Positions 1 to 8,138 of a DNA stretch of 64,000 nt are shown here, piece after piece (the stretch's first letter is position 1; every line of letters begins with the position of its first letter). This DNA comes from an uncultured Candidatus Binatia bacterium (GTDB lineage: Bacteria; Desulfobacterota; Binatia; UBA9968; JAJDTQ01), in contig OY282432.1 of NCBI GenBank assembly GCA_958295985.1, positions 2,885,001-2,949,000 on the forward strand, given 5' to 3'. Below the pieces are notes generated by a model. The model did not search any database. It had not been told where the DNA came from and worked only from the letters and a program-made list of their open reading frames with translations. Made by a program: the position numbers and the translations under genes.

Positions 1-91
1 AGTCGCGTTGGCAGAGTCCGCCGTCCCCGTCATTTCGGCTTTCTCCGGGACGACGGTTCGGGCGTTTCCTTCCGGTGACGAACCGGGCTTG

Positions 92-120
92 TTGATCGGA
101 TCTCCCGTAGGGGCTATGGT
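92..120 (+). promoter_or_regulatory. putative sigma70 promoter of the UbiD-family gene
   Basis: TTGATC (92-97) and TATGGT (115-120) are separated by 17 bases, a reasonable -35/-10 pair. The UbiD-family start codon follows at 151 with an AAGGAG ribosome binding site 7 bases before it. The -10 match is only moderate. The rest of the first 150 bases shows no gene. Confidence 0.35.
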
Positions 121-150
121 AATACGAACATCGAAGGAAGGAGCCGTTTT

Positions 151-1638
151 ATGGCCGCAGTAGAGGCAACCAAGATCACTGAGAAGGAAATCATGGCCGG
201 GGAAACACCCCGCTACACCGACCTGCGGGAGTGGCTGGAGATCGTGGAGAGCTTCGGGCAACTGAAGAAGGTCGACGGGGTGGACTGGAACCTGGAGATG
301 GGAACCCTGTCGGAGCTCATCGCCCAGGGGAGCAAGGGTCCCGTACCTGCGGTTCTCTACGACAACATCAAGGATTACCCCGAGGGATACCGGGTGTTGT
401 TCGCCCAGAACGCCTCGTTCAAGCGCATGGCGCTGGCGCTGGGCCTGCCCATCGACCTCACCGACCTGGACCTGGTGCGGGCCACCCGGGAGAAGATCTC
501 GCAGCACAACCCGATCCCGCACCGGGTGGTGGAGACCGGCCCGGTGATGGAAAACGTGCTCATGGGCTCCGACATCAACCTGCTCAAGTTCCCGGTGCCC
601 TTCATCCACGAGATGGACGGCGGACGCTACATCGGCACCGGGTGCCTCGTCGTGACCAGGGACCCGGACGAGGGCTGGGTCAATTTCGGCACCTACCGCG
701 GCATGGTCCAGGACGAGAAGAGCATGAACGTCTACATCTCGCCCGGGAAGCACGGCCGCATCCAGCGCGACAAGTGGTTCGACCGGGGCGAGAAGTGTCC
801 CGTCATCGTTTGCGTCGGCCAGGACCCGGTGCTGTTCATGGTGTCCGGCAACGAGGTGGACTACGGCGTGTCCGAATACGACTACGCCGGCGGGCTCAAG
901 GGCCAACCCATCGACGTCATCCAGGGGCAGGTGACCGGACTGCCGTTTCCCGCCCACGCGGAGATCGTCATCGAGGGCTACATGGACCCCGAAGAACGGG
1001 CCACGGAAGGGCCGTTCGGCGAGTGGACCGGATACTACGCCAGCAACACCCGCCCGGAGCCGCTGATCCGGGTGCAGCGGATCTATCATCGCAACGACCC
1101 GATTCTCACCGGCGCCCGGCCCGGGCGTCCGCCTTCGGACTACTCCATCGCGAAGTGCATGGTGAAGGCCGCCCTCATCTGGGACCAGGTGGAAAAGGCC
1201 GGGGTGCCGGACGTCAAGGGCGTGTGGTGCCACGAGGCCGGCGGCGGACGGTTACTGAACATCATCTCCATCAAGCAGCGCTACCCGGGTCACGCGCGTC
1301 AGGCCGGGATGGTGGCCTCACAGGTGCACGCCGGGGCGTATCTCGGACGCTACGTCATCGTGGTGGACGACGATATCGATCCCACCAAGACCTTCGACGT
1401 GCTCTGGGCCCTGGCCACCCGCTCGGATCCCGTGGATTCCATCGATATCCTGCGGCGCTGCTGGAGTGGACCGCTGGACCCGCGTATCCCGCCGGGCAAG
1501 AAGGGCTTCAACTCCCGCGCCATCATCGACGCCACCCGGCCCTTCGAGTGGATGAAGGATTTTCCGCCCGTGGCCGAGTCGACACCCGAGCTCAAGCAGA
1601 AGGTGTTCGACAAGTGGCGCCACGTGATTGAAGGATAG
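151..1638 (+). CDS. UbiD family decarboxylase
   Basis: A 495-residue protein of the UbiD family, which decarboxylates (or reversibly carboxylates) aromatic and alpha,beta-unsaturated acids with prenylated FMN. Length and whole-protein composition fit UbiD. Family-like stretches include the central GTYRGMVQ region, the HAEIVIEGYM segment followed by EGPFGEWTGYY (the Glu/Arg-rich active-site area), and a C-terminal VVDDDIDP segment near residues 405-412. AAGGAG lies 7 bases before the ATG. The gene stands alone on the plus strand, is followed by a strong terminator, and has no ubiX flavin prenyltransferase beside it, so the cofactor must come from elsewhere. The genes downstream look catabolic (amidohydrolase, molybdenum hydroxylase), so degradation of an aromatic or related acid is likelier than ubiquinone synthesis. 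The substrate cannot be read from sequence. Confidence 0.9.
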   Translation: MAAVEATKITEKEIMAGETPRYTDLREWLEIVESFGQLKKVDGVDWNLEMGTLSELIAQGSKGPVPAVLYDNIKDYPEGYRVLFAQNASFKRMALALGLPIDLTDLDLVRATREKISQHNPIPHRVVETGPVMENVLMGSDINLLKFPVPFIHEMDGGRYIGTGCLVVTRDPDEGWVNFGTYRGMVQDEKSMNVYISPGKHGRIQRDKWFDRGEKCPVIVCVGQDPVLFMVSGNEVDYGVSEYDYAGGLKGQPIDVIQGQVTGLPFPAHAEIVIEGYMDPEERATEGPFGEWTGYYASNTRPEPLIRVQRIYHRNDPILTGARPGRPPSDYSIAKCMVKAALIWDQVEKAGVPDVKGVWCHEAGGGRLLNIISIKQRYPGHARQAGMVASQVHAGAYLGRYVIVVDDDIDPTKTFDVLWALATRSDPVDSIDILRRCWSGPLDPRIPPGKKGFNSRAIIDATRPFEWMKDFPPVAESTPELKQKVFDKWRHVIEG

Positions 1639-1660
1639 ACTTCGGTTCCCGCTTCATGCG

Positions 1661-1695
1661 AAAGGGCCAGGAGCTTCACGCTCCTGGCCCTTTTT
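1661..1695. terminator. bidirectional rho-independent terminator
   Basis: A perfect 11-bp stem (GGGCCAGGAGC / GCTCCTGGCCC) with the 5-base loop TTCAC is followed by TTTTT on the plus strand and preceded by AAA, which gives a short U run on the minus strand. It sits between the convergent UbiD-family gene and the minus-strand hydrolase and can stop both transcripts. Confidence 0.9.
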
Positions 1696-1729
1696 CGTTA
1701 CGTTGGATGCGGCTTCGAGACGAGCGGCA

Positions 1730-3556
1730 TCACTGCAACTCCCGCCGCTCGGAGGTCAAGGCGCCGAAAGGATCCGGTTTCAGTAGCCGCTTGCGGGCAT
1801 CCTCGTCTCCCTTGAGATGCCAGTCGAACCATGCCCGCGCGTACCAGTCGCGGATGACGTGGGGCAGGTAGACCTCGCCGGTCTCGCCGACGGCAGACCA
1901 ACCCAACTGGGTGTAGCGCTCCCCGACTCCTCCCGGCGGGCCGAAGGCGCGCTTGCCCGTGGGCTTGCGGTGGCGCTCCGGGGTCTGGCCGAAGGGCAGC
2001 GCCCCGCGCCGGAACTCCGGCCAGGGGAAGAGCCGCGCGAAGTCTTCGGAGAGGGTGAAGTGGTCGGTGTCGCGCACGATCACCAGCAGCCGGTCGGAGA
2101 CCGCACGCCGCCACGCGCTCAAGGCCACCGGTTGCGGGTTCTCCATGCGTTCCGGCGCGGCGCGCTCGGGAGCGAGCGGGAAGGCCAGGGCGGGGTCGCC
2201 CCCGGCCGCGGCCACTGCGGACTGGAAGAGGCTGACGAACACCCGCTGCACGAAGTCGTCCTCGTCGCCGATCATGATGAGCACGGGCTTGCGGCTCGCC
2301 ACCGGCAGGCCGTCCCGGGCCTCGCCCGCGCCGAACATCTCCTCCGGCGTCCAGGTGAAGGGCGGGGTGTTGTTGAGCCCCATGGCCGCCCTCACCCCGG
2401 GCAGGTGGTTGGCCGCGAGCTGCGCGGTCATGGAGCCCAGCGAGTGTCCGGCGATGCCCACGCGCTCGCCGTCGATGCGCCCGTTGAGCAGACCGCACAG
2501 ATAATGGTCGGAGATGGGGCGGGCGGCGCTGGTGGCGCCCATGGCGGCGAGGGAGGTCCTGCAGGTATCCTCGTCCGCGCCGAGCAGGCGCACGGTGTGC
2601 AGCACCAGTCCCACGTCGGACACCCGCTGGCGGAACAGGTTGCGCATCATGGTGGTGGCGCGCTCCACGCCGCCGGGGACCACCTTCGCCGCGGCCGGAT
2701 CGAAGTTCTCCGGCGGCGCGAACCCCCGGCCCTCCTGCCCGAACAGCAGACGGTAGAAATAGGGGACCACCTTGACCTGGCCCAGGAGCAGCTCGTAGGC
2801 CTGACGCAACTCCTCGGCCGACGCCTGCCGTGCGAAGGGGGAGTCCTGGTCGTGAAACACCAGCGGCAGCCCGCCGTCGGAGACGAAAGTGGGCGCCGCC
2901 ACCACGTACCCGTGGGAGGCGAGGAACTCGCCCAGGGTGCTCCACATGCCGTGGTTGCCGGCAAGCCCGTGGGCCAGGAGGATCAGCGGGAACTTGCCCT
3001 CCGCGGGCGAGGCGTCCTGCCACGCGCCGCGCGGCATGCCGAGGATCCGCCGACCGATGTCGGCGAAGGCCGCCGGCGCGGTTGCGCCGTCCGCTTCGGC
3101 CAGGGTGCCGCCGCCTTGCAGGTGGATGAACTGCGGCATCACCACCTGGGCCGCGGCGCCGATCGGTTGCGCCATGGCGCCGTCCTGAAAGTAGAAGTCG
3201 TAGAAGTTCGCACGCCGTCCGTTGGCGGCCGGGAAGGTCGAGCGCAGCCCGGCGAGCCGTCCCCGGGCGCTGTCCGGTGTCGCCGGATACCACAGTTGGA
3301 ACACCACCGTGCGATGCTGTCCCGCGGCCTCCACCCGGCGCAGCAGGTCGCGGTATCGGGGACCGGCGTAGGCGCCGTTCCAGGGGTCGAAGCGCTGGCG
3401 GTTGTCCACCGCGAAGCCGGTCGCCACCCCCACGGCGTAGTTGCCGTAGGCCGCGCTTGCCGGCACCTCCTGCAACCGCGCGCCCGCTTCTCCGATGATC
3501 GTCGTCAACACGAGAGCCGCGATGAACGCGCCCGCGGCCTTTCCTCTTCTACGCAT
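1730..3556 (-). CDS. secreted alpha/beta hydrolase (PAF-acetylhydrolase-like)
   Basis: A 608-residue alpha/beta-hydrolase-fold protein. The start chosen is the ATG at 3556, which has AAGGAG 8 bases upstream and begins a typical signal peptide (MRRRGK, a hydrophobic stretch, then GEAGA). An upstream in-frame start would only add 24 residues before the signal. LLAHGLAGNHG looks like the oxyanion-hole region and GHSLGS is the nucleophile elbow with the catalytic Ser. MIGDEDD may hold the acid residue and DTDHF the catalytic His. The arrangement resembles platelet-activating-factor acetylhydrolase/dienelactone-hydrolase-type esterases exported to the periplasm. Substrate is unknown. It lies downstream of metF on the same strand but is separated from it by the MITE-like element at 3668-3830. 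Confidence 0.8.
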   Translation of the reverse strand: MRRRGKAAGAFIAALVLTTIIGEAGARLQEVPASAAYGNYAVGVATGFAVDNRQRFDPWNGAYAGPRYRDLLRRVEAAGQHRTVVFQLWYPATPDSARGRLAGLRSTFPAANGRRANFYDFYFQDGAMAQPIGAAAQVVMPQFIHLQGGGTLAEADGATAPAAFADIGRRILGMPRGAWQDASPAEGKFPLILLAHGLAGNHGMWSTLGEFLASHGYVVAAPTFVSDGGLPLVFHDQDSPFARQASAEELRQAYELLLGQVKVVPYFYRLLFGQEGRGFAPPENFDPAAAKVVPGGVERATTMMRNLFRQRVSDVGLVLHTVRLLGADEDTCRTSLAAMGATSAARPISDHYLCGLLNGRIDGERVGIAGHSLGSMTAQLAANHLPGVRAAMGLNNTPPFTWTPEEMFGAGEARDGLPVASRKPVLIMIGDEDDFVQRVFVSLFQSAVAAAGGDPALAFPLAPERAAPERMENPQPVALSAWRRAVSDRLLVIVRDTDHFTLSEDFARLFPWPEFRRGALPFGQTPERHRKPTGKRAFGPPGGVGERYTQLGWSAVGETGEVYLPHVIRDWYARAWFDWHLKGDEDARKRLLKPDPFGALTSERRELQ

Positions 3557-3667
3557 GATACGTGCTCCTTGTAGGGTGACCCGTCCGGCGATTCTTTCCC
3601 TTATGACCGCAATCGGAATCCGAGTCAAACCCTTGGTGCGGCAGCCGGAGCGAAGACTTCGGTATAT

Positions 3668-3830
3668 TAGTGTGGTGTCCTGTATAAACGGTGGATAATC
3701 TGCTGGTCCTTTTTGCCGTCGGCTGCGTTGCTCCGCCTCGCGTGGTATGGGCCACTGCTCGTTGTCGCGCCTTGCCGACGACGAAAAGTCCTGCGCACCT
3801 TATCCACCGTTTATACAGGACACCACACTA
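3668..3830. mobile_element. MITE-like palindromic element, copy 1
   Basis: A 163-bp non-coding element with perfect 31-bp terminal inverted repeats that read inward from TAGTGTGGTGTCCTGTATAA and end in GGTGGATAA. The arms then become imperfectly complementary, so the whole element can fold into one long hairpin. The outermost TA on each side could be a TA target duplication as made by IS630/mariner-type transposases (inference). The core of about 100 bp is nearly the same as the element at 8139-8307, and one arm recurs at 28663. No transposase is encoded, so it would have to be moved in trans. Its right-hand TAG is the metF stop codon. Confidence 0.65.
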
Positions 3831-4694
3831 TTGTAGTTGCAGGTTGGCCACGATCTTCCGGGTGGACAGGGAACGGTTGAGAGTATAGAAGTGGATGCCC
3901 GGCGCCCCCCCCTGGAGCAGCGCCCGGCACTGTCGCGCGGCGTGTTCGATGCCGACCTCGATGACCGCCTCGGCGTCGCCGGCCACGGCCTCGAGCTGCG
4001 CCAGCAGCGCCTGCGGGATCCTGGCGCCGCACATCCGGGTGAAGCGTTTGATCTGGGCGATGTTCGTGACCGGCATCACGCCCGGGATAATGGGCGCATC
4101 GATGTGTTCCGACCGCGCGCGCGACACGAAATCGAAGTAGTCGCGCTCGTCGAAGAAGAGCTGGGTGACGACGAAGTCGCAGCCGGCATCGATCTTCCGC
4201 TTGAGGTTTCGCAGGTCTTCCTCGGGGCCCGGCGCCTCGGGATGCACTTCGGGATAGCCGGCGCCGCCGATGCAGAAGTCCTTCCGTTGACGGATGAACG
4301 CGATCAGTTGATCGGCATGCGAGAACCCCTGAGGATGGGGGACGAACGTGTCGTCTCCCCGTGGCGGGTCGCCCCGCAACGCCATGACGTTCTCGATGCC
4401 GGCGTCCTCGTATTCGTCCAGCAGCCGGCCGATCTCGTCCCGGCCGTGCCCCACGCAGGTGAGATGGGCCATGGCTTCGATGCCGGCCTCGCGCTTGATC
4501 CTTTGGGTGATGGCCACCGTCTTTTCGCGGGTGCTGCCGCCGGCCCCATAGGTGACGGAGACGAACGCCGGCCCCAGCGGCCTGAGGTTGGCCACGGTCT
4601 CGAACAGCGCATCGACGCCGCGGTCGTCCTTGGGCGGGAAGAACTCGAAGGAGAAGAGCGGATGTCCCCGGCCGAAACGCTCCTTGATCTTCAT
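3828..4694 (-). CDS. metF: methylenetetrahydrofolate reductase
   Basis: A 288-residue MetF: it reduces 5,10-methylene-THF to 5-methyl-THF with FAD, feeding methionine synthesis. The length is normal for bacterial MetF. Visible marks are FSFEFFPPK at the N-terminus (with the conserved Glu), TYGAGGS, HLTCVGH and the FAD-site ALRGDPP. The ATG at 4694 overlaps the stop of the molybdenum-hydroxylase gene (ATGA), with GGAGAG about 9 bases upstream, so the two genes are translationally coupled. A longer upstream extension in this frame is only read-through over the neighbour. The stop TAG (3830-3828) coincides with the outer edge of the MITE-like repeat. Confidence 0.95.
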   Translation of the reverse strand: MKIKERFGRGHPLFSFEFFPPKDDRGVDALFETVANLRPLGPAFVSVTYGAGGSTREKTVAITQRIKREAGIEAMAHLTCVGHGRDEIGRLLDEYEDAGIENVMALRGDPPRGDDTFVPHPQGFSHADQLIAFIRQRKDFCIGGAGYPEVHPEAPGPEEDLRNLKRKIDAGCDFVVTQLFFDERDYFDFVSRARSEHIDAPIIPGVMPVTNIAQIKRFTRMCGARIPQALLAQLEAVAGDAEAVIEVGIEHAARQCRALLQGGAPGIHFYTLNRSLSTRKIVANLQLQ

Positions 4695-6913
4695 CCGCGG
4701 CGCTCTCCGCCGGCCTCCCGCAACGAGCGCCAGACGCGCTCCGGCGTCAGGGGAAGGTCGCAGATCTCCGCTCCGGTGGCATGGGCCAGGGCGCCGGCGA
4801 TGGCCGGGGCCACCGAGAAGATGCCGCCTTCTCCCATGCCCCGGCTCCCGTAGGGACCGAGGCCGTCGCCGTTCTCCACCAGCACCGTGTGGAAACCGCG
4901 GGGCATGTCCGAGAAGGAGGGGATGCGGTAGTCCACCAGCGTCGAGTTGATGAGCTGGCCGCCCTCGTAGACCATCTCCTCGAACAGGGCATGGCCGATG
5001 CCCATCATGGCCGCGCCTTCTTCCTGGCCCTCGCACTGGATGGGGTTGATGGCCTTGCCGACGTCGGCCACGGACAGGTAGTCGGCCACCGAGACGGCGC
5101 CGGTTTCCCGGTCCAGGTCCAGCTCCACCGCTCCCATGCCCACCTCCCAAACCACCGGCAGGACGTCCCCGATGATCTCGGGTCCCACCGTGCCGGTGCC
5201 GATGAGTTCGCCGGCCGCGGCGCCGAAGCGCTTCTGCAGCGCCTCGGCAAAGGACATCCGGGCCTCGCCGCATACCAGCGCGCCATCCATCAGCCGGATC
5301 TGGTTGGGCCGCACGCCGTACACCCCGGCGCCGATCTTCAGAAGCTGGCGCTTCACGTCCCGGGCCGCGGCCTGCACCGCCCGTCCCATGAGGGTGGTGG
5401 AGCGGCTGGAGCCGGTGGAGCGGTCATAGGGTGTGATCGCGGTATCCGCCCCGGACATGCGGATCCGCTCCAGCGGCAGTTGCAATTCCTCGCCCACGAA
5501 CTGCGACAGCACGGTGCGGACCCCCTGTCCCATCTCGGTGCTGCCGGCCATGATGGTGGCGGCGCCGTCCGCCTGGAGCCTCACCATGGCCACGGTGATG
5601 GGCTGGCCGCCGGCGTTGGTCATGCCGCAGGCCAGTCCCACGGGCGCCCCGGCCTTGCCCGCGCGCTTCTTCCAGCGGCTGGCCGTGACCAGCCTCTTGA
5701 GGGTCCCGGCCAGGTTCACGTCCAGGGGGCGCAGCCCCGGACGCATCACCTCGCCGCGCTTGAGCAGGTTCTTGAGCCGGAGTTCCGCGGGGTCCATGCC
5801 GAGGTTCGCGGCGATCATGTTGATCTGACTCTCGCCGGCGAAGATGGACTGGGGCCCCCCGATGGAGCGGAAGGAGCCGGCGCCGCCGGTGTGGGTGTAG
5901 ACCGCGTAGGCGTCGGTGTGGATGTGAGGGATGCGGTAGGGGCCCAGGATTCGGGTGGCGGCCCGGGCCGCCACCTGGGGGCCGTTGTCCATGTAGGCGC
6001 CGGTGTCCAGGTAGATCTCCGCCTCCCGCGCCATGATCGTGCCGTCTCTTTTGACGCCGGTCTTCAGGCGTATGCCGGCGCTGTGCCGCCGCACCGTCAC
6101 CATGGCTTCCGGCGCCGACAGGCAGACGCGCACGGGACGGCCCACCTTGCGCGAGGCCGCCACCACCAGGGGCTCGATCTTGGCATAGGACTTGCCGCCG
6201 AAGCCGCCCCCCAGGTAGGGGACGTTGAGGCTGACCTTGCCGGCGGGAAACCCGAAGATGCGCGCCAGGTCCGCCTGGACCAGGAACGGATGCTGCGCCG
6301 ACGACCACAGCGTGATGCCGTCCTGCCGGTAGTCGGCGATGACGCCGTGGGGCTCCATCGAGTAGTGGTAGATCATCGGGAAGGTGAACCGGTGCTCGAA
6401 GACGCAGTCGGACTGCGCGAATCCTTCGGCCGCGTCACCGCGTCTGACCTGTTCGTGTCCGCAGATATTGTCGCTCCGATCCTCGTGCACCAGCGGCGCA
6501 TCCGGGGCCAACGCGGCGTCGAGCCCCACCGCGGAAGGCAGCTCCCGGTACGTCACCTCCACCGCGGCCGCGGCCTGCTCCGCGGTGAGGGGATCCTCGG
6601 CCGCCGCCACCGCCACCGGCTCGCCCGCGTAACGGACCCGTTCCAGCGCGATGAGCGGGCGGCCGCCGTAGTGGGGATCCAGGTCGGCCACGTCCCGGGC
6701 GGTAAGCACTCCGGCCACGCCCGGCAGTTGCTCGGCCGCGGCGGTGTCGATGCCCTCGATGCGCGCGTGCGGGTGGTGGCTGCGCAGGACGCAGCCGTAG
6801 AGCATGCCGGGGACCTCCAGGTCGCCGGTGTACTTGGCCCGGCCGGTCACCTTGTCGAGGCCATCGACCCTGCGGGTGCTGGCGCCGACGTATTTCAACT
6901 GACGATCTGCCAT
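4691..6913 (-). CDS. xanthine dehydrogenase/CoxL-family molybdopterin-binding subunit
   Basis: A 740-residue large subunit of the molybdenum hydroxylase family (xanthine dehydrogenase, aldehyde oxidoreductase, CO-dehydrogenase-like). A hammerhead domain (residues about 15-125) is followed by the two molybdopterin-binding domains. GGGFGGK and GMGEGG, which carries the catalytic Glu, are present. The loop that reads AYRCSFR in true CO dehydrogenase is GGAGSFRSIGG here, so it is not a form I CoxL. Start: ATG at 6913 with AGAGGG 7 bases upstream. The FAD-binding and 2Fe-2S subunits that normally accompany this subunit are not adjacent; the neighbours are an amidohydrolase upstream and metF overlapping downstream by 4 bases. 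Its electron-transfer partners are therefore encoded elsewhere. Substrate unknown. Confidence 0.88.
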   Translation of the reverse strand: MADRQLKYVGASTRRVDGLDKVTGRAKYTGDLEVPGMLYGCVLRSHHPHARIEGIDTAAAEQLPGVAGVLTARDVADLDPHYGGRPLIALERVRYAGEPVAVAAAEDPLTAEQAAAAVEVTYRELPSAVGLDAALAPDAPLVHEDRSDNICGHEQVRRGDAAEGFAQSDCVFEHRFTFPMIYHYSMEPHGVIADYRQDGITLWSSAQHPFLVQADLARIFGFPAGKVSLNVPYLGGGFGGKSYAKIEPLVVAASRKVGRPVRVCLSAPEAMVTVRRHSAGIRLKTGVKRDGTIMAREAEIYLDTGAYMDNGPQVAARAATRILGPYRIPHIHTDAYAVYTHTGGAGSFRSIGGPQSIFAGESQINMIAANLGMDPAELRLKNLLKRGEVMRPGLRPLDVNLAGTLKRLVTASRWKKRAGKAGAPVGLACGMTNAGGQPITVAMVRLQADGAATIMAGSTEMGQGVRTVLSQFVGEELQLPLERIRMSGADTAITPYDRSTGSSRSTTLMGRAVQAAARDVKRQLLKIGAGVYGVRPNQIRLMDGALVCGEARMSFAEALQKRFGAAAGELIGTGTVGPEIIGDVLPVVWEVGMGAVELDLDRETGAVSVADYLSVADVGKAINPIQCEGQEEGAAMMGIGHALFEEMVYEGGQLINSTLVDYRIPSFSDMPRGFHTVLVENGDGLGPYGSRGMGEGGIFSVAPAIAGALAHATGAEICDLPLTPERVWRSLREAGGERRG

Positions 6914-7017
6914 GACGATGCCCTCTGACCGGGACCCGGTCGGTGTTTCCAGTGGCCTGTACTCTGCATGGGCGTAACGGGACGCCCTGTACGGTTGTCG
7001 CCTGCCAGGCGCGAGAG

Positions 7018-7052
7018 GGTGCGCGGGCGGGCTTCGAACCCGCCCCTGCACC
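7018..7052. repeat. palindromic GGGCGGG-type intergenic repeat
   Basis: GGTGC and GGGCGGG pair with CCCGCCC and GCACC around a CTTCGAA loop, giving a strong hairpin. Related palindromes with a GGGTTTCGAACCC-like centre lie at 11637 and 45344, and a different GC-rich one at 40514. This copy is just downstream of the amidohydrolase and may slow transcription before the molybdenum-hydroxylase gene, although there is no U run. Confidence 0.5.
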
Positions 7053-7068
7053 TTCTCTCCGGCCCTGG

Positions 7069-8097
7069 CTAGAAGCCGTACAAGGCCCGGGGGTTGTCGT
7101 CCAGGATCTTGGCCACCGATGCGGGACTGACCTTGCCGTCGTCCTTGAGCTTCTGCAGTGCCGCGATCTCGCTGGAGGTGTCGTTGTGGCCGTAGTCCGT
7201 GCCGATGATGATCGTGTCGTCGCCGGTGTATTCCAGCACGTAGTCGAGGTCGTCATCGGTCTGACAGGCGACGAAGATGCGGTTGTCCTTGAGCAGGCTG
7301 CGGGACAGCTCGATGCCGCGCTTCTGCCTGAAGCGCTTGGCGAGGTCGTGGAACACGTAGGGGACCCATTGCGCGCTGACTTCGATAAAGCCGATCCGCA
7401 GTCTCGGGAACCGCTCCGGGACACGGTCCCAGATCACCGAGTGGAACGAGCCCACCACGGCGAGCTTGAACTTGTTGAAACCGGGCTCGTCGAAGAACAG
7501 GTCGTGCTGGGTGAAGCTGCCGGTAGCCGAGTGCACGCAGAGGGGCACGTTGGCGTCGCTCAAGGCTTCGTACAGAGGCGTGAAGTAGGGGTCGCTGAGA
7601 CGCCGGTCGCCGATGAGACCGGGGACGAACACGCCGCAGGCGCCGTACTGCAGCATCTCTTCCAACTCCTTCAGCGCCTCGTCCATGCTCCGCAGCGGCA
7701 GGATTGCGGCCCATCGCAGGCGCTCCCGGCCGGCCTTCCAGATGTCGCAGAGCCAGCGGTTGTAGCTCTTGAAAAGAGCCATCTCCACCTCGGGCTTGTC
7801 GGTGACCGGGCGCAGGAAGATGGTGGGATAGAGTACCTGCACGGACACGTCCATCTCGTCCATGTGCCGCAGGCGTGACGCGATATCGGACATCTCCCGG
7901 GATTCCGCGGGGGTGTCGTGGCCGACGTTGTCCGACTTGGCGTGAAGCCGCCCGTCCACCAGCCAGTACTCCCCGGTGCCACCGCCGTCGTTGGTGGAAG
8001 TCACGATCTGCGGGCGGTATGCCTTGTCCGCCCCCTCCATGTACTCCCAGGTCCGGTTGGTCTCCAGCACGTGTGCGTCTGCATCGATGACCGCCAT
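7069..8097 (-). CDS. amidohydrolase_2 family protein (ACMSD-like)
   Basis: A 342-residue metal-dependent hydrolase of the amidohydrolase_2 family, which includes aminocarboxymuconate semialdehyde decarboxylase and several aromatic-acid decarboxylases. Metal and active-site residues expected for the family are visible: DADAHV at residues 5-10, a central VHSATG His, and the late Asp in GTDYGHND. Start: ATG at 8097 with GGAGGT 6 bases upstream, the best ribosome site in this area. It is the first gene of a minus-strand group with the molybdenum hydroxylase and metF. Together with the nearby UbiD protein it suggests breakdown of a carboxylated ring compound (inference). Some family members are hydrolases rather than decarboxylases, and sequence alone does not settle this. 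Confidence 0.85.
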   Translation of the reverse strand: MAVIDADAHVLETNRTWEYMEGADKAYRPQIVTSTNDGGGTGEYWLVDGRLHAKSDNVGHDTPAESREMSDIASRLRHMDEMDVSVQVLYPTIFLRPVTDKPEVEMALFKSYNRWLCDIWKAGRERLRWAAILPLRSMDEALKELEEMLQYGACGVFVPGLIGDRRLSDPYFTPLYEALSDANVPLCVHSATGSFTQHDLFFDEPGFNKFKLAVVGSFHSVIWDRVPERFPRLRIGFIEVSAQWVPYVFHDLAKRFRQKRGIELSRSLLKDNRIFVACQTDDDLDYVLEYTGDDTIIIGTDYGHNDTSSEIAALQKLKDDGKVSPASVAKILDDNPRALYGF

Positions 8098-8138
8098 GAT
8101 ATGACCTCCAGTGAGATATCGGATTGACTTCAAATCCA

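Noticed and set aside
1817-3574. Plus-strand open frame of about 585 codons opposite the alpha/beta hydrolase
   Set aside because: Same type of shadow; the minus-strand product has a signal peptide, GHSLGS and a good ribosome site.
3668-3830. Short peptides containing AHTTRGGATQPTAKRT read from the repeat elements
   Set aside because: They recur only because the repeat recurs, lack ribosome sites and are explained by the palindromic DNA.
4691-6913. Aerobic CO dehydrogenase (CoxL)
   Set aside because: The form I active-site loop AYRCSFR is missing and no coxM/coxS genes are adjacent.
4781-6928. Open frame of about 715 codons on the plus strand across the molybdenum-hydroxylase gene
   Set aside because: The minus-strand gene has clear family motifs and a ribosome site; the plus-strand translation is Gly/His/Arg-rich with no recognisable domain.
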